This document shows, in pieces, positions 58,299 to 64,000 of a DNA stretch of 64,000 nucleotides (its first letter is position 1; each line of letters begins with the position of its first letter). The translations under genes and the position numbers were made by a program. The stretch spans positions 1 to 64,000 of the forward strand of contig NZ_CAMHZD010000009.1 in NCBI RefSeq assembly GCF_946190065.1, read 5' to 3'. The DNA comes from Streptococcus mitis (GTDB taxonomy: Bacteria > Bacillota > Bacilli > Lactobacillales > Streptococcaceae). The notes under the pieces are model-generated. The model worked only from the letters and a program-made list of their open reading frames with translations, searched no databases and was not told where the DNA came from.

Positions 58299-59027
58299 CT
58301 AATCTTCAGCAACAAAGCCGTCATTTTCGATAAAGTGGTGTTCTGTCATTCCTTGGTCTGTAAAAACAATCCCATGAAGGACACCACCATAAACAGCTCC
58401 TCCATCCATTCCAATCTTGCCATCTTCTGTAGTCCAAAGCTCAGCAGTACCACGCTCTTGCTTTAACAAACCATAAACCGGTGTATGACCAAAGACAATA
58501 GTTTTTCCAGTGTTATTTTCTGCTTCGTGGAATGGTTTTCTGAGCCAGACTTTTTTATAATCTGTGGTTTCATGCCAGTCATCCAAGGTCAAATCAATAC
58601 CTGCGTGAACGAAGATATACTTGTCTGTTTCTACCACAAACGGCATTTGACGAATAAATTCGACCAAATCTGCCGCTTCAGTAGCAACACGCTTGGCATC
58701 CTCTACTCCGTCAACTGGTGCATCCAAGGGACGACCTAGGATAGAGTTAATGGTTGTATCTCCACCATTTCGACGATAATGGTCATAACTTTCTTCTGGG
58801 TTATCGAGCCAAGTCAAAAACATATACTCGTGGTTCCCTGACAAACAGATAGCCCCTTGATTGTCCACCAAGTCCTTGACCATTTCAAGGACACGGCGAC
58901 TATCTTCACCACGGTCAATCAAGTCCCCTAGAAAGAGCAACTGGGTCTGACCATCCCATGTTTTGAGAAGGTCTTCCAGCATCCCAGCTTTTCCGTGAAC
59001 ATCTCCAATCACATAATAGTCTGTCAT
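58299..59027 (-). CDS. Calcineurin-like phosphatase (diadenosine tetraphosphatase / serine-threonine phosphatase type)
   Basis: 242 residues. Metallophosphatase motifs GDVHG (about 8-12), GDLIDRG (about 34-40) and GNHEYM (about 64-69), with later histidines in FVHAGID and FGHTPVYG. Annotated in relatives as a diadenosine tetraphosphatase; a protein phosphatase role is equally possible. It starts one base after recN ends. Confidence 0.9.
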   Translation of the reverse strand: MTDYYVIGDVHGKAGMLEDLLKTWDGQTQLLFLGDLIDRGEDSRRVLEMVKDLVDNQGAICLSGNHEYMFLTWLDNPEESYDHYRRNGGDTTINSILGRPLDAPVDGVEDAKRVATEAADLVEFIRQMPFVVETDKYIFVHAGIDLTLDDWHETTDYKKVWLRKPFHEAENNTGKTIVFGHTPVYGLLKQERGTAELWTTEDGKIGMDGGAVYGGVLHGIVFTDQGMTEHHFIENDGFVAED

Positions 59028-59028
59028 C

Positions 59029-60696
59029 TTATTTCTCCCTGTTTCTCAACAATTCCCTAGCTTGCGTCAGGGCTGCTTGCGTCACATCATCACCTGCCAA
59101 CATCTTAGCAACTTCTTCCACTCGTTCTTCAACCGTCAAGAGACGAACAGTTGAAACGGTTGAATGCTCATTGCTAATCTTCTCAATAAAGAATTGATAA
59201 TCCGCAATCGCAATCACTTGTGACAAATGTGAAATAGCCAGAACCTGACCATGCTGACCAATCTTGTAAATCTTCTGTGCGATGGCTTGAGCTACACGAC
59301 CTGAAACTCCTGTATCCACCTCATCAAAGACAATGCTGGTCTTACCTTCTTTACGTGAAAAGGCAGATTTAATAGCTAGCATGAGGCGGGATAATTCCCC
59401 ACCGGACGCAACCTTGACCAAGGGTTTAAAGTCTTCTCCAGGATTAGTTGAAATGTAAAACTCAACCATTTCATTTCCCTCACGACTGAATTTGCCCTTG
59501 CTAAAACGAACCTGAAACTGGGCTTTATCCATATAGAGGTCTTGCAGTTCTTGTTTAATCTCTGCTTCTAGCTGCTGAGCCAAGTCATGACGAGCAGAGG
59601 CAAGCTGACCTGCCAAATCAATAAGATTGACTTCTAATTTCTTGAGCTCTGCTTCCATGTCCTCAGACGAAAGGTTATTTCCTGTCAAGAGATTGTATTC
59701 TTCCGTAATCTTGGCAAAATAAAGCAAGACATCATCCACAGTTCCACCATACTTACGAGTAATGGTATGAAGAAGGTCCAAACGATTCTCAACCTGCATG
59801 AGGCGATTGCCATCAAAATCAAGGTCGTCAATAATAGCTTCCAGACGTTTGCTAATGTCTTCTAAGACATAGTAGGTCTCAGACAGAGAGCTTGAAATTT
59901 CACGGTAGTCAGGGTCATACTCTTCGACACTTTCCATGTCATTCATGGCTGAACGAACATTGGCCAAACTTGAAAAGTCTTCATTGTCCAACATGCTGTA
60001 AGCATTGGTCAGTGTATCCGCAATATTTTTATGATTGAGAAGTTTATCACGCTCTTGATTGAGAGCCAGATCTTCTCCAGCTTGCAAGTTTGCTGCCTCA
60101 ATCTCTGCCATTTGAAATTCCAACATTTCAATACGAGCCTTGTGTTCCTGTTGGTTTTTCTTGACTTCCAGAACCTGCTTACGCATTTTACGGTAGGCAT
60201 CAAAACTCGTTTGATAGGTTTCTTTCAAGGCCCAAAAGGCTGTATCACCAAATTCATCCAACATCTGGATATGCAGTTGGGGACGCATTAACTCTTCTTG
60301 GTCATGCTGACCATGAATATCTACTAGATGTTGTCCAATAGCACGCAAAACAGACAGATTGACCATCTGGCCATTCACACGGCTGATACTACGACCATTT
60401 TGCAGAATTTCTCGACGGATGATAATCTCATCACCCATTTCCAAACCTTGCTCATCAAAAATTTCCTGTAAAAGGCGACTATTCTCAACTGAGAAAAGCC
60501 CCTCAATCTCTGCCTTTGGCGCACCATGACGAATAACATCTGTCGTCGCACGAGCTCCCAACATCATATTCATGGCATCAATGATAATCGACTTCCCTGC
60601 ACCCGTTTCACCAGTCAGGACAGTCATTCCCTTTTCAAAATTGAGGGAAATAGCCTCAATAATGGCAAAGTTTTTTATCGAAATTTCAAGTAACAT
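59029..60696 (-). CDS. recN: DNA repair protein RecN
   Basis: 555 residues. Walker A GETGAGKSII (about 29-38), a long coiled-coil region (about 160-370), and Walker B SIVFDEVDTGVSG. An SMC-like protein that handles double-strand breaks. It follows argR by 6 bp in the xseA-xseB-ispA-tlyA-argR-recN unit, the order seen in many Firmicutes. Confidence 0.96.
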   Translation of the reverse strand: MLLEISIKNFAIIEAISLNFEKGMTVLTGETGAGKSIIIDAMNMMLGARATTDVIRHGAPKAEIEGLFSVENSRLLQEIFDEQGLEMGDEIIIRREILQNGRSISRVNGQMVNLSVLRAIGQHLVDIHGQHDQEELMRPQLHIQMLDEFGDTAFWALKETYQTSFDAYRKMRKQVLEVKKNQQEHKARIEMLEFQMAEIEAANLQAGEDLALNQERDKLLNHKNIADTLTNAYSMLDNEDFSSLANVRSAMNDMESVEEYDPDYREISSSLSETYYVLEDISKRLEAIIDDLDFDGNRLMQVENRLDLLHTITRKYGGTVDDVLLYFAKITEEYNLLTGNNLSSEDMEAELKKLEVNLIDLAGQLASARHDLAQQLEAEIKQELQDLYMDKAQFQVRFSKGKFSREGNEMVEFYISTNPGEDFKPLVKVASGGELSRLMLAIKSAFSRKEGKTSIVFDEVDTGVSGRVAQAIAQKIYKIGQHGQVLAISHLSQVIAIADYQFFIEKISNEHSTVSTVRLLTVEERVEEVAKMLAGDDVTQAALTQARELLRNREK

Positions 60697-60702
60697 ATAA
60701 AC

Positions 60703-61134
60703 CTACCAATTTTTTACTTGTTCAAAGATTTCCTCAGCTAGACTTTCACTTCTGGCAATGACTAAAATCGAGCTATCATCAGCTAAACAGCTGAAAATCT
60801 TGTCCGTAAAAGTCTCGATTAACTGAGCTTTTACAAAAGCCGTATTTCCTGGGATGACTTGGAGATTAATCATCTTATCCATCAATTCAGCCGATTCGAT
60901 ATTGTCTTCAGCCAGTTGCAAACTTTTTACGATTGATTTTGGCAATTCATAGACATAGGTGTTGTCTCTCAAAGGAATTTTGACAATGCCTAACTCTTTG
61001 ATATCTCGTGATACTGTTGCTTGAGTGGCAGTGATTCCTGCCTCTTTCAAATGTTCTACGATTTCTTCTTGCGTACCGATTTGATAATCTGTCACAAATC
61101 GTCTAATTTTTTCAAGTCTCTCTTTTTTATTCAT
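60703..61134 (-). CDS. argR: Arginine repressor family regulator
   Basis: 143 residues. Winged-helix N-terminal domain (IGTQEEIVEHLKEAGITATQATVSRDIKELGIVKI) and an oligomerisation/arginine-binding C-terminal domain ending SCLADDSSILVIARSESLAEEIFEQV. The family normally needs arginine to bind DNA. It overlaps tlyA by 8 bp. Confidence 0.93.
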   Translation of the reverse strand: MNKKERLEKIRRFVTDYQIGTQEEIVEHLKEAGITATQATVSRDIKELGIVKIPLRDNTYVYELPKSIVKSLQLAEDNIESAELMDKMINLQVIPGNTAFVKAQLIETFTDKIFSCLADDSSILVIARSESLAEEIFEQVKNW

Positions 61135-61942
61135 TTTTAAATTGACTATGCGCCCTCTCTACTACTTCTGCAATCTCAGCAAGAACCTGATTGCTTGCTG
61201 ACTCTTCTTTTTTCAAATACGCTAAAAACTCAATATTTCCATGACCACCTTGGATGGGAGAAAAATCCAAACCAAGGACTGAAAAACCTTCCTCTACTGC
61301 CATAGCTGTGACAGATTCAAGGACATTCTGATGAACCTTAGCATCTCGAATAATTCCATTTTTCCCGATTTGCTCACGTCCTGCTTCAAACTGGGGCTTA
61401 ACCAAAGCCACAACCTGACCCTGATTAGCCAACACACGGTGCAAGGCCGGCAAAATAAGACTTAGGGAAATGAAACTCACGTCAATGCTGGCAAAGCTCG
61501 GTTCCTTTTCGAAATCAGTCTTTTCTGCATAGCGGAAATTGAACTGCTCCATGCTGACTACTCTTGGGTCTTGACGTAGTTTCCAAGCCAATTGATTGGT
61601 ACCGACATCGACTGCAAAGACTAACTCAGCACCATTCTGTAACATGACGTCTGTAAAACCCCCGGTAGAAGCACCGATATCAATTGTGGTCACCCCATCA
61701 ACTGACAAATCAAAGACCTGCAAGGCCTTCTCCAATTTCAAGCCACCACGGCTAACATACTTGAGTTTTTCACCCTTGAGTTTTAGTTCGGTGTCATCTG
61801 AGATTTTCTCTCCTGGTTTATCAAAACGCTCCCCATTGAGGACTGCCACAACTAGACCTGCCATGACGCCCCGCTTGGCCTGTTCTCGCGTTTCAAACAA
61901 GCCCTGTTTATAAGCTAGTACATCCACTCTTTCCTTAGCCAT
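61127..61942 (-). CDS. tlyA: TlyA family rRNA methyltransferase / hemolysin-like protein
   Basis: 271 residues. An N-terminal S4 RNA-binding domain (VDVLAYKQGLFETREQAKRGVMAGLV) and an FtsJ-type methyltransferase domain with the SAM motif DIGASTGGFTDVML. Family members 2'-O-methylate rRNA; the hemolysin name is historical. Overlaps ispA and argR by 8 bp each. Confidence 0.94.
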   Translation of the reverse strand: MAKERVDVLAYKQGLFETREQAKRGVMAGLVVAVLNGERFDKPGEKISDDTELKLKGEKLKYVSRGGLKLEKALQVFDLSVDGVTTIDIGASTGGFTDVMLQNGAELVFAVDVGTNQLAWKLRQDPRVVSMEQFNFRYAEKTDFEKEPSFASIDVSFISLSLILPALHRVLANQGQVVALVKPQFEAGREQIGKNGIIRDAKVHQNVLESVTAMAVEEGFSVLGLDFSPIQGGHGNIEFLAYLKKEESASNQVLAEIAEVVERAHSQFKNE

Positions 61943-62810
61943 TGATTCTCAAACTTTCTACCACTTTTACAATCGATTCTGTTTCAAAGGGAATCTGCTG
62001 GGCAATTTCTTCTAATTTTGCATTAGCTTGATCCAAAGTCTGGTTACAAAAGGAAATTGACTCTTCCAAGCCCAACAAAGCAGGATAGGTTGATTTTTCT
62101 GCCTGTAGATCCTTTTGTGGTGTCTTACCGATTTCCTCAAAACTAGCGGTCACATCCAATATATCATCTCGAACTTGAAAAGCAAGCCCAATCAATTCAC
62201 CAACAGTTTTCAACTTTGCCTGCATCTCAGGTGCCAATTCGGCTATAATAGCAGCTGCTTGAAAGGGATAAGCTAGTAGTTTTCCAGTCTTATTAGCATG
62301 AATAGTCTGGAGTTCTTCCAAGGACAAGTGCTGGTGTTCACCCTCCATGTCCAAAACCTGCCCTGCAACCATACCCAGACTTCCTGAAGCAAGGGATAAG
62401 TTGGCAATCAAGTCCACCTTGATCTGACTTGGCAAATCTGCCTGCGCTATCAGGGCATAAGGATCTAGGAATAAAGCATCTCCAGCCAAAATGGCCATAG
62501 CTTCACCAAATTTTTTATGATTGGTCAAACGCCCTCGACGATAATCATCATCATCCATGGCAGGAAGATCATCGTGAATCAAACTCCCTGTATGAATCAT
62601 TTCCAAGGCCGCAGCCACCTGCGCGTGAGCAGGTTTAATAGCGACCTGCAAGGCTTCCAGAACTTCTAACAAGAGAAAAGGCCGGATACGCTTGCCACCA
62701 GCATGAATGGAATAGAGAACAGACTCTCGCAAACTAGAGGCAAACTGCTGGTCTCCATAAAAGTCTTCCAAAGCTGACTCAACAAGAGCTAATTTTTCTT
62801 GTTTTTTCAT
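61935..62810 (-). CDS. ispA: Farnesyl diphosphate (polyprenyl) synthase
   Basis: 291 residues. First aspartate-rich motif in [16 protein letters not shown] (about 82-97) and second in [18 protein letters not shown] binds isopentenyl diphosphate. It makes C15 precursor for undecaprenyl carrier lipids. Its start overlaps the xseB stop by 4 bp. Confidence 0.96.
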   Translation of the reverse strand: MKKQEKLALVESALEDFYGDQQFASSLRESVLYSIHAGGKRIRPFLLLEVLEALQVAIKPAHAQVAAALEMIHTGSLIHDDLPAMDDDDYRRGRLTNHKKFGEAMAILAGDALFLDPYALIAQADLPSQIKVDLIANLSLASGSLGMVAGQVLDMEGEHQHLSLEELQTIHANKTGKLLAYPFQAAAIIAELAPEMQAKLKTVGELIGLAFQVRDDILDVTASFEEIGKTPQKDLQAEKSTYPALLGLEESISFCNQTLDQANAKLEEIAQQIPFETESIVKVVESLRING

Positions 62811-63019
62811 TCAAAATCACTTTCTGTTCCGTCTTCTTGCATAACCTTGACCAAGGTCTTTTCTGCCTTGTCCAGCGTCGCTTGGAGCTCTTTTGACAAG
62901 ACCATGCCCTTTTGAAAGGCGGCAATCGCATCTTCCAGAGCAATTTCACCATTTTCTAAACTTTGGACAATGGTCTCCAGTTCTGCTAAATTTTCCTCAA
63001 ATTTCTTTTGTTTTGACAT
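62807..63019 (-). CDS. xseB: Exodeoxyribonuclease VII small subunit
   Basis: 70 residues, family length, with [33 protein letters not shown]. It binds and regulates XseA. Overlaps xseA by 23 bp and ispA by 4 bp, implying coupled translation. Confidence 0.96.
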   Translation of the reverse strand: MSKQKKFEENLAELETIVQSLENGEIALEDAIAAFQKGMVLSKELQATLDKAEKTLVKVMQEDGTESDFE

Positions 63020-64000
63020 CTTTAACCTCTAATTCTACTTGACCATCTCGCATCAACAGCGTTACTTGGTCTGTTTTCTTTAAATTTTCAACCGAATCAA
63101 CTACGGACTCTTCTTTTTTGACAATTGCATAGCCACGCGCCACGATTCGACTGGTATCCAACATGAGCAAGGCTTCTGAAAGTCTCTTGACCTCAGCAAC
63201 CTTGGCATCATAAACCAAAGCCATTTGGCTACGTAGGAGCTTATCCAATTGTACAAGCCGATCCTGATAACGTTGGATTTTAGTAACAGGCGATAATTGG
63301 ACTAGTCGATGCGTCCTTGCTTGTACTATCTGTTTGTTATCAGAAATCCGTGTTCGCAAACTTTGTTTCAAACGCAATTGCAGTTGATCCAAGCGTTGCA
63401 AATAACCATCATACAAGCGCTCTGGTTGTCTAAAAATAACAGACTGACTGCATTTTTTCAAAGCTTCTTGTTTCTTAGATAGGACATTTCGGACTGCTGT
63501 TGCCATCCGTTTTTCCTGATTTTGCAAATGAGCTAATAGATCCAACTTGGTCACAGGCGTTGCCAGTTCAGCTGCAGCTGTTGGAGTCGCAGCCCTTCTA
63601 TCTGCCACAAAATCCGCCAAGGTCACATCTGTCTCATGCCCCACACTAGAAATAACTGGCAGACGAGATTCAAAAATAGCCCGCACCACAATTTCTTCGT
63701 TAAAGGCCCAGAGATCCTCGATGGAACCACCACCACGACCAATAATGAGCAAGTCCAAATCGTCACGTTCATTAGCACGCGAAATATTTCGAGCAATTTC
63801 CTCCGCAGCCCCTTCACCTTGAACCTTGGTCGGATAGAGAAGAATGTCCACACCTGGGAATCGCCTGCTGACGGTCGTGATAATATCTCGAATAACGGCT
63901 CCACTACGACTGGTTACCACACCAATTCTCTTAGAAAATTGGGGCAGAGGTTGCTTGAAGCGTTCTTGAAACAGGCCTTCTTCTGTTAGTTTTTTCTTGA
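62997..64000 (-). CDS. xseA: Exodeoxyribonuclease VII large subunit, 5' partial
   Basis: The frame stays open to the right edge, so the N-terminal OB-fold domain is outside the window; 333 residues are visible. The catalytic region shows [36 protein letters not shown] and [27 protein letters not shown], followed by the coiled-coil C-terminal part. With XseB it degrades single-stranded DNA from both ends. Confidence 0.96.
   Translation of the reverse strand, partial: KKKLTEEGLFQERFKQPLPQFSKRIGVVTSRSGAVIRDIITTVSRRFPGVDILLYPTKVQGEGAAEEIARNISRANERDDLDLLIIGRGGGSIEDLWAFNEEIVVRAIFESRLPVISSVGHETDVTLADFVADRRAATPTAAAELATPVTKLDLLAHLQNQEKRMATAVRNVLSKKQEALKKCSQSVIFRQPERLYDGYLQRLDQLQLRLKQSLRTRISDNKQIVQARTHRLVQLSPVTKIQRYQDRLVQLDKLLRSQMALVYDAKVAEVKRLSEALLMLDTSRIVARGYAIVKKEESVVDSVENLKKTDQVTLLMRDGQVELEVKDVKTKEI

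Overview
The window is a piece of chromosome from a mitis-group Streptococcus (S. mitis / S. oralis / S. pneumoniae relatives). Supporting this are an iga-type IgA1 protease and a second M26 zinc metalloprotease with an N-terminal LPxTG anchor, a xerS gene with an adjacent difSL site, BOX repeats, a lacABCDTFEG operon, and a gene order (iga, rbgA, rnhB, ClC, xerS, lplA, acoLCBA, MATE, pyrC, ung, ptsIH, nrdHEF, lac, gat, lepA, recN, argR, tlyA, ispA, xseBA) that I recall as the pneumococcal order around iga. I cannot name the species from sequence alone.

The window appears to span the replication terminus. A 31-bp difSL-like site lies at 14696-14726, just upstream of xerS. Every gene to its left and xerS itself are on the plus strand. 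Almost every gene to the right is on the minus strand, apart from dhaS-dhaQ and nrdHEF-lacR. This is the expected strand switch between replichores.

Layout. (1) 1-10545: a 5'-truncated IgA1 protease that carries a complete trypsin/V8-like serine protease domain ahead of its M26 domain, then a second M26 protease 42 bp downstream. (2) 10640-15851: rbgA-rnhB-ClC, a MepB-like gene, dif and xerS. (3) 15925-22146: lipoate ligase and a 2-oxoacid dehydrogenase operon in which the lipoyl domain sits on E3 and not on E2. The acoB-acoC gap holds two copies of a 34-nt hairpin. (4) 22237-26802: MATE, pyrC, Nudix, ung and a HAD phosphatase. (5) 26922-36436: an accessory stretch with a small membrane protein, a frameshifted ABC exporter, an ABC-2 ATPase/permease pair, a TetR repressor with repeated operators, and a dihydroxyacetone kinase system (dhaKLM with divergent dhaS-dhaQ). 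(6) 36493-44000: an FeS/Zn-cluster protein, the general PTS genes ptsHI, and the class Ib ribonucleotide reductase genes nrdHEF behind two NrdR boxes. (7) 43233-56200: lacR, the tagatose-6-phosphate lac operon, lacX and a galactitol-type PTS. (8) 56397-64000: lepA, a phosphatase, and a tightly overlapping xseA-xseB-ispA-tlyA-argR-recN cluster.

Much of the right half is a phosphotransfer network. EI and HPr feed LacF/LacE, the Gat-type PTS and DhaM, with CcpA-type cre sites over the lacT and gat promoters.

The least explained structures are three 124-bp tandem repeats in the lacE-lacG gap with a compensatory base-pair change, the duplicated hairpins in the aco operon, a TTACATAA-N6-TTATGTAA palindrome placed just after three stop codons, the TetR operator array spaced 34-35 bp, and the overlap of the xerS promoter with dif.
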